Source: Agarivorans sp. Toyoura001 (GTDB lineage: Bacteria; Pseudomonadota; Gammaproteobacteria; Enterobacterales; Celerinatantimonadaceae). From it: a stretch of 64,000 nucleotides of DNA. Below, piece by piece: positions 36,622 through 46,061 of this stretch. Each line of letters starts with the position of its first letter. The stretch's first letter is position 1. Position numbers and translations under genes: made by a program. The DNA is taken from NCBI RefSeq assembly GCF_005405585.1, contig NZ_BJEQ01000012.1:62001-126000 (forward strand), in the 5' to 3' direction. The notes under the pieces are model-generated. The model was given only the letters and a program-made list of their open reading frames with translations. It was not told where the DNA came from and did no database searches.

Positions 36622-36645
36622 ATAACATTAACGCGAGTTAACTTT

Positions 36646-37341
36646 TTAAACGCTCATCCAACGTTTTACGTCGGCTTCATCTACTTCATCTTTGCTGCCT
36701 TGCAACACTACGTTGCCGCGATCTAACACGGTGTAGTGGTCAGCTAAAGCTACCGCAAAATCAAAGTACTGCTCTACCAATACAATCGCCATTTCGCCGC
36801 GATCGCGCAGTAGTGCTAATACCTTTTGAATGTCTTTAATAATTGAGGGTTGAATACCTTCGGTGGGTTCATCCAACATCAGCAACTTAGGGCGCATGAT
36901 TAAAGCTCGCGCAATGGCTAACTGTTGTTGTTGGCCACCTGACAAATCACCGCCACGGCGCGCTAGCATTTGCTTTAACACTGGAAACAAACGGAAGATT
37001 TCATCGGGAATAAAACGCTCCGATTTTGGCAATACCGAAAAACCCGTTTTAAGGTTTTCTAATACCGTAAGTTGGCCAAAAATCTCACGCCCTTGCGGCA
37101 CTATTGCTATACCTTGTTTGGCACGTTGCGCCGCCGACATTTTGCTTATGTCTTTGCCGTTAAACATGATGCTGCCCGCGCTAATACTTTGCTGGCCAGC
37201 TAAGGCTTTAAGCAAGGTGGTTTTACCCACACCGTTACGCCCTAGTACACAGCTAATTTTACCGGGCTCGGCACTTAGGCCTACATTGTAAAGCGCTTGG
37301 CTTGCCCCGTAATGACTATCAACTTGAGAAAGCTCTAGCAT
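36646..37341 (-). CDS. urtE: urea ABC transporter ATPase
   Basis: This 231-residue LivF-type ATPase has Walker A GRNGVGKTT (about residue 34), signature LSGGQQQQLAIARAL and Walker B LLMLDEPTEGIQPS. With UrtD it drives high-affinity urea uptake. GAGGT lies seven bases before the ATG. The gene is the last of urtABCDE and is separated from urtD by 82 bases that hold a 25-codon frame duplicating its own first nine codons. Confidence 0.93.
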   Translation of the reverse strand: MLELSQVDSHYGASQALYNVGLSAEPGKISCVLGRNGVGKTTLLKALAGQQSISAGSIMFNGKDISKMSAAQRAKQGIAIVPQGREIFGQLTVLENLKTGFSVLPKSERFIPDEIFRLFPVLKQMLARRGGDLSGGQQQQLAIARALIMRPKLLMLDEPTEGIQPSIIKDIQKVLALLRDRGEMAIVLVEQYFDFAVALADHYTVLDRGNVVLQGSKDEVDEADVKRWMSV

Positions 37342-37412
37342 TGGCTTACCTCACTGCAAAGCTGGCTCAAACCACAAATCACTTGGCTATCAACCTGAGA
37401 AAGTTCTAACAT
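37335..37412 (-). CDS. 25-codon open frame duplicating the UrtE N-terminus
   Basis: Read on the minus strand from ATG 37412, this frame has AGGAG nine bases upstream and encodes MLELSQVDS, identical to UrtE residues 1-9, then 16 unrelated residues to a TAG at 37335-37337. That stop lies within codons 1-3 of urtE, so the two reading frames overlap. Between the two copies of the 27-base start region four positions differ, and all four are synonymous. It may be a relic of a partial tandem duplication, or a leader peptide coupling urtE translation to urtD. Expression is unproven. Confidence 0.5.
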   Translation of the reverse strand: MLELSQVDSQVICGLSQLCSEVSQC

Positions 37413-37423
37413 TAATTCTTCTC

Positions 37424-38182
37424 CTAACGCCCTAAGTAAACTTCGATGACTTGCTGATTTTGCTGTACTTGCTCAAGGGTGCCTTGGGCTAATACCGAGC
37501 CTTCATGCAATACCGTTACTGGGCAATCGAGGGCTTTAACAAAATCCATATCATGCTCTACCACAACTAAGGAGTGCTTTTTAGCCAGCTCCTTAAACAG
37601 TTCAGCAGTAAGGGCGGTTTCTTCGTCGGTCATGCCTGCGGCAGGCTCGTCAATGAGCAATAGCTGCGGTTCTTGCATAATTAACATGCCAATTTCTAAC
37701 CACTGTTTTTGCCCATGAGACAACGAGCCCGCTAGCCAATCTTGTTTATCGGCTAAACGAATCAGCGCTAAGGTGTCGTTGATTTGTTGATTATCGTTAG
37801 ACGATAACTTATGGATCAGTGATTCAAATACACCACGGCGACCAGCAAGGGCTAACTCTAAGTTTTCAAATACGCTGAGGTTTTCAATCACCGAGGGTTT
37901 TTGAAACTTACGTCCAATGCCAATGTTGGCAATTTCGGCTTCATCATGTTGGGTAAGGTCGATGTCGTTGTTAAAAAATACCGTGCCTTCATCGGGGCGC
38001 AGTTTCCCAGTAATTACATCCATCATGGTGGTTTTACCGGCGCCATTAGGGCCAATAATGGCGCGCATTTGGCCCGGCTCTAGAATCAATGACAAGCTGT
38101 TTAAGGCTTTAAAACCATCAAAGCTTTTGGTTACACCATCTACATACAAAATGGTGTCTTGAGGAATATGTACACTACGCAT
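37424..38182 (-). CDS. urtD: urea ABC transporter ATPase
   Basis: This 252-residue LivG-type ATPase has Walker A GPNGAGKTT (about residue 41), the less usual signature LSHGQKQWLEIGML characteristic of UrtD, and Walker B LLLIDEPAAGMT. It pairs with UrtE. Its start overlaps the urtC stop by eight bases. Confidence 0.94.
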   Translation of the reverse strand: MRSVHIPQDTILYVDGVTKSFDGFKALNSLSLILEPGQMRAIIGPNGAGKTTMMDVITGKLRPDEGTVFFNNDIDLTQHDEAEIANIGIGRKFQKPSVIENLSVFENLELALAGRRGVFESLIHKLSSNDNQQINDTLALIRLADKQDWLAGSLSHGQKQWLEIGMLIMQEPQLLLIDEPAAGMTDEETALTAELFKELAKKHSLVVVEHDMDFVKALDCPVTVLHEGSVLAQGTLEQVQQNQQVIEVYLGR

Positions 38183-39389
38183 TTACTGCTCCTTCTGCCG
38201 AGTCAGCTGAATCCGTTTTAGCTGCGGTTGCCGCTTCTTCACTGGCTTTTAGCTGAGCAAGTTCCGCGTTCTTTTTAGTGGCTGCACGTTCTTGCAGCTT
38301 AGCTTTAATGCTGCCATATAAACCCACCACACCTTTAGGTAACCACAACGTGGTAATCACAAATAAGGCGCCTAAGAAGAACAGCCAAAGCTCTGGGAAT
38401 GCCCCAGTAAACCAAGACTTACCAAAGTTAACCAACAAAGCGCCAAATACCGCACCAAATAAGGTTCCACGACCACCTACCGCTACCCATACAATGCTTT
38501 CAATAGAGTTAAGCGGAGCAAATTCGCCGGGGTTAATAATGCCTACTTGCGGCACATATAAAGCGCCAGCAACGCCGGCCAACATGGCCGATACTACAAA
38601 TACAAATAGCTTAAAGCGCTCTACCCGATAACCAATAAAACGAGTACGGCTTTCGCTATCACGTACCGCAATAAGCACTCGACCTAGTTTTGAATTAACA
38701 ATCCAGCGACACAAGACATAGGCACCAGCCAAGGCCAGGGCACTTAAAGCAAATAGCACGGCGCGTGTGGTATCGGCTTGTAAACTAAAGCCAAGAATAT
38801 CTTTAAAATCGGTTAAGCCGTTGTTGCCACCAAAACCCATGTCGTTACGGAAAAACGCCAGCATTAGCGCGTAAGTAAGCGCCTGAGTAATAATCGACAG
38901 ATATACCCCAGTAACACGTGAACGGAAGGCTAAGTAACCAAAGATAAAGGCCAAAATACCTGGTGCTAAAAACACCATCAGCATGGCAAAGGGGAACATA
39001 TCAAACCCCATCCAATACCACGGTATTTCAGACCAATCTAGGAACACCATAAAGTCGGGTAACTCTGGGTTGGCATACACACCACGGTCGCCAATTTGGC
39101 GCATCAAATACATGCCCATGGCGTAACCACCTAAGGCAAAAAATGCCCCGTGTCCCAAACTCAAAATACCGCAATACCCCCAGACTAAATCTACCGCTAT
39201 CGCTAATAAGGCATAACACAGGTATTTACCCAGTAAGGTTACCCAGTAAGAGCTTAAATGCACTGGGTTTTCTGGGCTAAGCGCTAGGCTCATAATCGGC
39301 ACTAAAATCGCCGACAATAACAAAGCCAGCAACATCGCGTTGCCCACTTTATCTTTCACTAAAAATCGAACTAATAATGACTTAGGCAT
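38175..39389 (-). CDS. urtC: urea ABC transporter permease
   Basis: This 404-residue LivM-type inner-membrane permease has about ten helices. DLVWGYCGILSLGHGAFFALGGYAMGMYL near the N-terminus and VAVGGRGTLFGAVFGALLVN near the C-terminus are the family signatures. The C-terminal tail after the last helix is alanine-rich and charged. It forms the channel with UrtB. Three bases separate it from the urtB stop. Confidence 0.94.
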   Translation of the reverse strand: MPKSLLVRFLVKDKVGNAMLLALLLSAILVPIMSLALSPENPVHLSSYWVTLLGKYLCYALLAIAVDLVWGYCGILSLGHGAFFALGGYAMGMYLMRQIGDRGVYANPELPDFMVFLDWSEIPWYWMGFDMFPFAMLMVFLAPGILAFIFGYLAFRSRVTGVYLSIITQALTYALMLAFFRNDMGFGGNNGLTDFKDILGFSLQADTTRAVLFALSALALAGAYVLCRWIVNSKLGRVLIAVRDSESRTRFIGYRVERFKLFVFVVSAMLAGVAGALYVPQVGIINPGEFAPLNSIESIVWVAVGGRGTLFGAVFGALLVNFGKSWFTGAFPELWLFFLGALFVITTLWLPKGVVGLYGSIKAKLQERAATKKNAELAQLKASEEAATAAKTDSADSAEGAVNA

Positions 39390-39392
39390 GGT

Positions 39393-41000
39393 TTAGTCCT
39401 CCACTGTACGGCCTTTCAAGGCAAACAAGCCTCGAGGACGTTTTTGAATAAACAGAATGATGAAAACTAACACCAAGATTTTGGCCAATACTGCCCCAGC
39501 AAAAGGTTCCATTAGCTTATTGGCAATACCCAAAGTAAGGGCACCAATCACGGTACCAAACAGGTTGCCTACACCACCAAATACCACCACCATGAACGAG
39601 TCAATAATGTAGTTTTGACCTAAGTTAGGGCCTACATTGGTAAGCTGACTTAAGGCTACGCCTGCGATACCCGCAATGCCCGAGCCTAAACCAAAGGTCA
39701 TGGCGTCTACCCAACTTGAGCGGATCCCCATTGAGTTGGCCATTGGGCGGTTTTGAGTAACAGCTCGCATTTGCAAACCAAAGAAGGTTTTACGCAAAAT
39801 AGTCCATAGAGTGGCAACGACCATAAAACTGAAAATAATGATGTATAAGCGGTTATAGGTAAGCGACAACACGCCGTTTATTTCTAGCGAACCACTCATC
39901 CATTGCGGAGTAATTACCGCTTGGTTTAAGGGGCCAAAAATACTGCGTACTGCTTGCTGCAGCACCAAACTTAAACCAAAAGTCGCCAGCAAGGTTTCCA
40001 ATGGGCGACCATACAAAAAGCGAATCACACCACGTTCAATAAGAATGCCCACTAAACCCGACACTACAAAGGCCGCCGGAATTGCCACCAGCAGAGACCA
40101 TTCAATATTGTTAGGCATTAATTGTTGAACCACATAAGTAGTGTACGCGCCCAGCATTATCATTTCGCCATGGGCCATATTAATCACGCCCATCACACCA
40201 AAGGTAATCGCCAAACCTACTGCGGCCAGTAACAGCACTGCACCCAAACTAATACCGAAGTACATATTCTCGGCAACGGTGTTAATTTGCAGTAGTTGTT
40301 GATTAGTGGCGATAGCTTTATCAATGGCAGCCAGAACCTGCGGGTCTTGTTCAGCTGATTGCTGTTTTACCAATACGTTTCGTGAAGCGGGATCAAGCTT
40401 ACCAGCGAGCAGTTCAGCTGCTGCTTCTCTTGCTGCTGCATCTCCGTCTTGCAAGTTAATGATCGCCTGCATTTCTTTTAGTTTGGCGATCACGTCTTTG
40501 TCTTGCTCAGCTACCAAACGTTGCTCAATAATTGGTGTATACGAGGCATATGCGGTATTCATTAACGAGCGGATCGCAGCAATACGTTCGCTTGCATCGT
40601 CGGCGTTTAAACCCACTAGCGCCAAGCCATTACGTAATTGGCGACGAATTTTATTGTTAACCGAAATTTTTTTAATTTTAGATTTTTTAACTGTACCTAA
40701 ATCGGCGCCATCTATAACCGAACTTAAACGATAAAGACTGCCTTCTTTAATCGCCACAACCACTTGCTTATCAGATTTTTGATAGTACAAATTTGCTTCT
40801 AGCAAGCTGTTAAAAATAAGACTATTACGCTTATCACCTGTGGCAATAAGCTGTTCGATTGCTTGTTGTTTTTGATTATTTTTTTTAGCAGTTAAGGCCT
40901 GCACTGCCTGTTCCCAATCGCTAGCTGCCGCAGGTAATACCCATAATACGAGTAATACACTGGCGATAAAGCGAGAGAAACGAGATATGTATATGCTCAA
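39393..41000 (-). CDS. urtB: urea ABC transporter permease with periplasmic N-terminal domain
   Basis: This LivH-type permease is 535 residues long when started at TTG 41000, where AGGG lies six bases upstream; the open frame extends further without a better site. As is usual for UrtB it has a signal-like helix (to VLPAAAS) and a helical repeat-like periplasmic domain of about 230 residues before the permease part (GVMGVINMAHGEMIMLGAY onward). VVFGGVGNLFGTVIGA near the end is a second family mark. A hairpin lies between urtA and this gene. Confidence 0.9.
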   Translation of the reverse strand: MSIYISRFSRFIASVLLVLWVLPAAASDWEQAVQALTAKKNNQKQQAIEQLIATGDKRNSLIFNSLLEANLYYQKSDKQVVVAIKEGSLYRLSSVIDGADLGTVKKSKIKKISVNNKIRRQLRNGLALVGLNADDASERIAAIRSLMNTAYASYTPIIEQRLVAEQDKDVIAKLKEMQAIINLQDGDAAAREAAAELLAGKLDPASRNVLVKQQSAEQDPQVLAAIDKAIATNQQLLQINTVAENMYFGISLGAVLLLAAVGLAITFGVMGVINMAHGEMIMLGAYTTYVVQQLMPNNIEWSLLVAIPAAFVVSGLVGILIERGVIRFLYGRPLETLLATFGLSLVLQQAVRSIFGPLNQAVITPQWMSGSLEINGVLSLTYNRLYIIIFSFMVVATLWTILRKTFFGLQMRAVTQNRPMANSMGIRSSWVDAMTFGLGSGIAGIAGVALSQLTNVGPNLGQNYIIDSFMVVVFGGVGNLFGTVIGALTLGIANKLMEPFAGAVLAKILVLVFIILFIQKRPRGLFALKGRTVED

Positions 41001-41064
41001 AACAATCCCTACTCTTGATTGATTCAATACAAAAAGGCGCCACCGAACCACTTCGATCGCGCCT

Positions 41065-41088
41065 TTAAAAAAGTGCCTTTCGGCACTT
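41065..41088 (-). terminator. urtA-urtB intergenic hairpin (partial terminator)
   Basis: On the minus strand a 7-bp stem AAGTGCC / GGCACTT with a four-base loop is followed by six T. It starts 21 bases past the urtA stop. It would reduce transcription of urtBCDE relative to urtA, giving surplus binding protein. A second possible pairing (AAAGGCGC with GCGCCTTT) lies next to it at 41033-41066. Confidence 0.85.
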
Positions 41089-41108
41089 AACTGTGTACGC
41101 GAACTAAA

Positions 41109-42404
41109 TTAGTAGTTCTGGCCAGAACATTGGCCGGTTTTAATGTTGAAGTTGCCGCACTTAATCGGGGCAGTCCAGTCAGCTACAATCAAACCAGACT
41201 CTTCAAGATGGTCAGTCCATGCATCACCAATTACGCCACCAGCAGTTTGCCATACTGTGTCGAATTGACCGTCGGCTTGGATTTCACCAATAAGAACTGG
41301 TTTAGTGAGGTGGTGGTTAGTGTTCATTACCGCGTAACCGCCAGTTAGGTTAGGCACAGTGATACCGTACATTGCTTCACGTACTGGGTCTGTATCTGTA
41401 GTACCAGCTTTCTCAACCGCTTCGGCCCACATTTGGAAACCAATGTAAGTGGCTTCCATTGGGTCGTTCGTTACGCGCTTGTCGTCACCGGTGTAAGCTT
41501 TCCAAGCAGCAATAAATGATTCGTTCGCTTCGCTGTCAGCGCTTTGGAAGTAGTTCCAAGCAGCTAAGTGGCCAACAAGAGGGGCAGTATCAAAACCAGA
41601 TAACTCTTCTTCACCTACTGAGAAGGCTACTACAGGAATGTCTTCAGCCGAGATGCCTTGGTTAGCTAACTCTTTATAAAATGGTACGTTTGCGTCACCG
41701 TTAATGGTTGAAACAACCGCTGTTTTCTTACCAGCACCACCAAATTTTTTCACATCAGAAACAATGGTTTGCCAATCAGAATGACCAAACGGTGTGTAAT
41801 TGATCATGATGTCAGCTTCAGCCACACCTTTAGACTTAAGGTAAGCTTCTAAAATTTTGTTAGTGGTACGTGGGTAAACATAATCGGTTCCCGCTAATAC
41901 CCAACGTTCAACACCTTCTTCAGCCATTAAGTAATCCACTGCAGGAATCGCTTGCTGGTTTGGCGCAGCACCGGTGTAGAATACGTTTTTAGAACTTTCT
42001 TCACCTTCATATTGAACCGGGTAAAACAACATACCGTTCAACTCTTCAATTACTGGTAATACTGACTTACGAGATACCGAGGTCCAGCAACCAAAAATTA
42101 CGTCTACTTGTTCTTTGTCTAGTAGCTCACGTGCTTTCTCAGCAAACAAAGGCCAATTTGACGCAGGGTCAACCACTACTGGCTCTAACTTCTTACCTAA
42201 CAAACCACCCTTTTTGTTTTGCTCTTCAATCATCATAAGCACAGTGTCTTTCAGTGTGGTTTCACTAATCGCCATGGTGCCAGACAAAGAGTGTAAAACA
42301 CCTACTTTGATGGTTTCAGCGGCTTGCGCTGCGTTAAGAGAGAACGCAAGGGCTACACCACTTGCTACCGTTGCTAACTTCTTCCATTTGCTATGTTGTG
42401 TCAT
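41109..42404 (-). CDS. urtA: urea-binding periplasmic protein
   Basis: ATG 42404 is chosen because AGGAAA precedes it and a Sec signal peptide follows at once (residues 1-28, to NAAQAAE); the frame itself is open for 33 codons further. The 431-residue product has the Peripla_BP_5 fold: IKVGVLHSLSGTMAISE, VFGCWTSVSRKSVLPV, LFYPVQYEGEE and YTPFGHSDWQTIV are typical of urea-binding UrtA. A sigma-54-type promoter lies about 70 bases upstream, divergent from the urease genes. Confidence 0.95.
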   Translation of the reverse strand: MTQHSKWKKLATVASGVALAFSLNAAQAAETIKVGVLHSLSGTMAISETTLKDTVLMMIEEQNKKGGLLGKKLEPVVVDPASNWPLFAEKARELLDKEQVDVIFGCWTSVSRKSVLPVIEELNGMLFYPVQYEGEESSKNVFYTGAAPNQQAIPAVDYLMAEEGVERWVLAGTDYVYPRTTNKILEAYLKSKGVAEADIMINYTPFGHSDWQTIVSDVKKFGGAGKKTAVVSTINGDANVPFYKELANQGISAEDIPVVAFSVGEEELSGFDTAPLVGHLAAWNYFQSADSEANESFIAAWKAYTGDDKRVTNDPMEATYIGFQMWAEAVEKAGTTDTDPVREAMYGITVPNLTGGYAVMNTNHHLTKPVLIGEIQADGQFDTVWQTAGGVIGDAWTDHLEESGLIVADWTAPIKCGNFNIKTGQCSGQNY

Positions 42405-42474
42405 TGCTATATTTCCTATTTTTTTATAGTCCTTTAGAGCATGCGGTACCTCATGCAGTGCTGAAGGGACTACA

Positions 42475-42489
42475 GCATTGACTGTGCCA
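42475..42489 (-). promoter_or_regulatory. sigma-54 promoter for urtABCDE
   Basis: On the minus strand the sequence TTGGCACAGTCAATGCT has the -24 GG and -12 GC exactly ten bases apart and matches the consensus TGGCAC-N5-TTGCT except for one base. Transcription would begin near 42463, about 59 bases before the urtA start. Confidence 0.7.
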
Positions 42490-42585
42490 AACACAAAAAA
42501 CACAGCAATAACAACAAGTTAATTTATAAACATTTAGCTCAATAGATTTTAACTGCACACTTTACGAGCGTTAGCCTCAGAAAAA

Positions 42586-42695
42586 CGCACCAAAATGATC
42601 GAATAGATAATAATCCCCAAACTGATGCACTAACTTGAATCGCTCGCACCAAATTGATCCACCAATGAACCAAATAAAAGCACCAATATGTAACA
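42586..42695. promoter_or_regulatory. cluster of NtrC-like binding sites
   Basis: Compared with the NtrC consensus TGCACCAAAATGGTGCA, the segments 42586-42602 and 42645-42661 match at 13 of 17 positions and 42679-42695 at 12 of 17. A fourth, weaker box begins at 42626 (TGCACTAAC). They lie about 120-230 bases before the urtA start site and 55-165 before that of ureD, as expected for enhancer sites. Confidence 0.6.
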
Positions 42696-42724
42696 AAACC
42701 GCGCCCCTAGTAAGGCCAAAAAAC

Positions 42725-42740
42725 TGGTTTAGTTCTTGCT
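42725..42740 (+). promoter_or_regulatory. sigma-54-like promoter for ureDABCEFG
   Basis: TGGTTTAGTTCTTGCT has GG and GC ten bases apart and a good TTGCT -12 element; the -24 part lacks CAC. Transcription would begin near 42750, about 44 bases before ureD. Confidence 0.5.
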
Positions 42741-42793
42741 GTATATAGCTAATGAAACACAGCCGAAAACAAGCAGTTAACTAAAGGAGCAAT

Positions 42794-43678
42794 GTGAGCC
42801 AGCTTATTCAAACTCAGCACAGCAAAGCAGCAGTGCCAATCAAACAAGGTTGGTTAGCAAAGCTTGAGCTTGGTTTTGCCCCCATTGCCAACAAAACGCG
42901 CTTAACCCTAAATAAGAGCATTGGCCCTTTAAGGGTGCAACGCCCCTTTCATCCAGAACTTGGTGCACCCGACTGTTGCCACGTTTATTTATTGCACCCA
43001 CCCGGTGGATTAGTGGCCGGTGATACATTGCTGATGAATGTGGAATGCCTCGAAGGCAGCAAAGTGGTACTTACCACGCCAGCCTCAGGCAAGTTATACC
43101 GCTCTAACTTAGCCCGCCAAGAACAGTGTCAGCAGCAACGTTTTCATCTGCAAGACAACAGCAGCCTTGAATGGCTTCCACCAGAAACCATTATATTTAA
43201 TGGCGCCCAGGGGCGCCTCGACAGTCATTTCATGTTGCAAGGCGATGCTCAGCTTATCGCCTGGGAAATCACCTGCTTGGGGCGTAAAGCCAGTGACGAA
43301 GATTTCGATCATGGCGAGCTAATGCAGTCAATTAAAGTCTACCGCGAACAACGTCCACTACTGATTGAAAACACTCGTATCGACAACGCACAAACGGCGG
43401 CTAACCCAGCGGCACTAGCTGGCAAGCATGTTTATGCCTGCATGTTGGCCACGGTAGATAAGCTAGATGAACAAGCGCAAAAACAGCTACTAGAAGAACT
43501 ACGCGAACAACTGGCTTGCCCAGATATTGGCATCACCTTAGTGCGCGGTTTAGTGATATTGCGCTACCTCGGCGACAACGCAGAAACAGTACGAGAAGAG
43601 TTTGAAGCGGCTTGGGCAGTGATTCGCCCACGTACATTAGGGCATGCAGCTGTTCGCCCACGCATTTGGAATACCTAA
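42794..43678 (+). CDS. ureD: urease accessory protein UreD
   Basis: This 294-residue protein starts at GTG 42794 after AAGGAG. UreD binds apo-urease and, with UreF and UreG, delivers nickel. Conserved parts are QRPFHPEL, VYLLHPPGGLVAGDTL, TTPASGKLYRS, WLPPETIIFN and GRKASDE. The last residues LGHAAVRPRIWNT are also typical. It heads the urease operon, 21 bases before ureA. Confidence 0.95.
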   Translation: MSQLIQTQHSKAAVPIKQGWLAKLELGFAPIANKTRLTLNKSIGPLRVQRPFHPELGAPDCCHVYLLHPPGGLVAGDTLLMNVECLEGSKVVLTTPASGKLYRSNLARQEQCQQQRFHLQDNSSLEWLPPETIIFNGAQGRLDSHFMLQGDAQLIAWEITCLGRKASDEDFDHGELMQSIKVYREQRPLLIENTRIDNAQTAANPAALAGKHVYACMLATVDKLDEQAQKQLLEELREQLACPDIGITLVRGLVILRYLGDNAETVREEFEAAWAVIRPRTLGHAAVRPRIWNT

Positions 43679-43699
43679 TTTTAACACTACGAGGCAAAC

Positions 43700-44002
43700 A
43701 TGGAATTAACCCCAAGAGAGAAAGACAAGTTATTGCTGTTTACCGCGTTTTTGGTCGCCGAGCGACGCAAAGACAAAGGGCTAAAACTCAACTACCCAGA
43801 AACGGTTGCTTACCTCTCTGCCAGTATTGTTGAAGGCGCGCGTGAAGGCCGCAGTGTTGCCGAACTAATGAGTTGGGGGCGCACCCTATTGAGTCGCGAT
43901 GAGGTGATGGATGGTATTGCTGAAATGGTGCATGAAGTTCAAGTTGAAGCCACCTTTCCAGACGGTACCAAACTGGTCACCGTGCATAACCCAATCCCTT
44001 AG
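43700..44002 (+). CDS. ureA: urease gamma subunit
   Basis: This 100-residue subunit begins [16 protein letters not shown] and ends [13 protein letters not shown], the invariant ends of UreA. It has the normal length for the separate gamma subunit of bacterial three-chain ureases and assembles with UreB and UreC. Confidence 0.97.
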   Translation: MELTPREKDKLLLFTAFLVAERRKDKGLKLNYPETVAYLSASIVEGAREGRSVAELMSWGRTLLSRDEVMDGIAEMVHEVQVEATFPDGTKLVTVHNPIP

Positions 44003-44023
44003 GCCACCACAGAGGAACCACCA

Positions 44024-44347
44024 ATGATACCTGGAGAATTGATTGTTGAAGACGGTTGGATAGAACTAAACCCTGGTTTAGCCACTATCACCGTTGATGT
44101 AGCCAATAGTGGTGACCGCCCAGTACAAGTAGGCTCCCACTACCATTTTGCCGAAACGAATCCGGCTTTACATTTTGACCGCAAAGCCGCACTGGGTTTT
44201 CGCTTAAACATTGCCGCTGGCACTGCAGTACGTTTTGAACCTGGCCAAAGCCGCAAAGTAGAATTGGTCGCGCTAAGCGGTAAACGCGAAGTGTACGGAT
44301 TTAGGGGCGAAGTAATGGGCCCACTAAGTGATAAGGAACAAGCATGA
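44024..44347 (+). CDS. ureB: urease beta subunit
   Basis: This 107-residue subunit begins MIPGELIV and has [18 protein letters not shown] and [17 protein letters not shown], hallmarks of UreB. Its stop overlaps the ureC start by four bases (ATGA). AGAGGAACC lies before the ATG. Confidence 0.97.
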   Translation: MIPGELIVEDGWIELNPGLATITVDVANSGDRPVQVGSHYHFAETNPALHFDRKAALGFRLNIAAGTAVRFEPGQSRKVELVALSGKREVYGFRGEVMGPLSDKEQA

Positions 44348-46050
44348 GCAAGATGGATAAACGCGCCTACGCCGAAATGTTTGGCCCCACTGTAGGTGAC
44401 AAAGTACGCCTAGGCGATACCGAACTGATCATTCAAGTAGAAAAAGACTACGCCCAATACGGCAGCGAAGTAAAATTTGGTGGCGGTAAAGTGATTCGTG
44501 ATGGCATGGGACAAAGCCAAGCTAGCTGCGCCATGGTGCCTGATACGGTTATCACCAACGCGTTAATTCTCGATCACTGGGGCATTGTTAAGGCCGATAT
44601 CGCACTTAAAGAAGGCCGTATTCAAGCCATTGGTAAAGCCGGTAACCCAGATATTCAAGACGATATCGACATCGAAATTGGTGCCGGTACCGAAGTCATC
44701 GCTGGCGAAGGCCAAATTATTACCGCTGGCGGCGTAGATTCGCACATTCACTATATTTGCCCTCAGCAAATAGAAGAAGCCTTAATGTCGGGTACTACCA
44801 CCATGTTAGGTGGCGGTACCGGCCCAGCAACGGGCACTAACGCAACTACTTGTACTCCTGGGCCTTTCCACTTAGGAAAAATGCTTCAATCGGCCGACAG
44901 TTTCCCAATGAATTTGGGCTTTCTAGGTAAGGGGAACGCCAGTTTGCCGCGCCCGCTTGAAGAGCAACTCATGGCTGGTGCCATGGGTTTGAAGCTGCAC
45001 GAAGACTGGGGCACTACGCCAATGTCTATCGATAACTGCTTAAGCGTGGCCGAGAACTATGATGTTCAAGTAGCGATTCATACCGATACTTTGAACGAAT
45101 CAGGGTTTGTTGAAGATACCATTGCAGCCTTTAAAGGCCGCGTGATCCACACCTATCACACCGAAGGTGCGGGGGGCGGACACGCTCCCGATATTATTAC
45201 CGCCTGTGGTTTAGATAACGTTCTGCCGTCGTCAACCAACCCTACTCGACCGTATACCATTAACACCGTTGATGAGCATTTAGATATGTTGATGGTGTGT
45301 CATCACCTTGATCCTGCCATTCCTGAAGACGTGGCTTTTGCGGATTCTCGAATTCGCAAAGAAACCATTGCCGCTGAAGATATTCTGCATGATTTAGGCG
45401 CATTCTCGATGATTGCCTCAGATTCACAAGCCATGGGTCGAGTTGGCGAAGTGATTACCCGCACCTGGCAAACCGCCCACAAAATGAAAGTACAGCGTGG
45501 TTTGTTGCCAGAAGATAAAGACATTGGTTGTGATAACTTTCGCGCTAAACGTTATATCGCCAAATACACTATCAACCCGGCAATTACTCATGGCATCGCC
45601 CATGAAGTAGGTTCGGTTGAAGTGGGGAAATTAGCCGATTTAGTATTGTGGAAGCCAGCCTTTTTTGGCGCTAAGCCCTCATTAATTATTAAAGGTGGGG
45701 CGATTGCTGCGGCGCCAATGGGCGACCCTAATGCGTCTATTCCTACACCACAACCGGTGCACTACCGCCCAATGTTTGGTGCCTATGGCAAAGCCATGAC
45801 CGAAACTCGCGTCACCTTTGTTAGCCAAGCCGCCATAGATGCAAAAATTGATGAGACCCTAGGTTTATCGAGTCGCCTAGTGGCCTGTAAAAATACCCGC
45901 AACATCAAGAAGCAAGACATGGTGCATAACCATTATCAGCCGCATATGGAAGTTGATTCACAAACCTATGAAGTGCGTGCCGATGGTCAATTGCTTGAGT
46001 GCGAACCCGCTACCGAGCTACCGCTCGCTCAGCGTTACTTTTTATTTTAA
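44344..46050 (+). CDS. ureC: urease alpha (catalytic) subunit
   Basis: This 568-residue amidohydrolase splits urea into ammonia and carbamate. The nickel ligands are all in place: SHIH in [14 protein letters not shown], the carbamylated lysine in GLKLHEDWG, histidines in [12 protein letters not shown] and [13 protein letters not shown], and the aspartate in [12 protein letters not shown]. The mobile-flap cysteine and histidine are in MVCHHL. Length is normal, so an active enzyme is expected. Confidence 0.98.
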   Translation: MSKMDKRAYAEMFGPTVGDKVRLGDTELIIQVEKDYAQYGSEVKFGGGKVIRDGMGQSQASCAMVPDTVITNALILDHWGIVKADIALKEGRIQAIGKAGNPDIQDDIDIEIGAGTEVIAGEGQIITAGGVDSHIHYICPQQIEEALMSGTTTMLGGGTGPATGTNATTCTPGPFHLGKMLQSADSFPMNLGFLGKGNASLPRPLEEQLMAGAMGLKLHEDWGTTPMSIDNCLSVAENYDVQVAIHTDTLNESGFVEDTIAAFKGRVIHTYHTEGAGGGHAPDIITACGLDNVLPSSTNPTRPYTINTVDEHLDMLMVCHHLDPAIPEDVAFADSRIRKETIAAEDILHDLGAFSMIASDSQAMGRVGEVITRTWQTAHKMKVQRGLLPEDKDIGCDNFRAKRYIAKYTINPAITHGIAHEVGSVEVGKLADLVLWKPAFFGAKPSLIIKGGAIAAAPMGDPNASIPTPQPVHYRPMFGAYGKAMTETRVTFVSQAAIDAKIDETLGLSSRLVACKNTRNIKKQDMVHNHYQPHMEVDSQTYEVRADGQLLECEPATELPLAQRYFLF

Positions 46051-46061
46051 GGAGAGAATGA

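Larger units (their letters stand above)
42405..42793. promoter_or_regulatory. divergent urt/ure control region
   Basis: These 389 bases separate urtA and ureD and contain no gene. They hold two opposite sigma-54-like promoters (42475-42489 and 42725-42740) and a block of NtrC-like boxes between them (42586-42695), each annotated separately. I infer joint control by NtrC under nitrogen limitation. Confidence 0.65.

Noticed and set aside
36863-37291. Long frame antisense to urtE
   Set aside because: It is the shadow of a well-conserved ATPase gene with no ribosome site.
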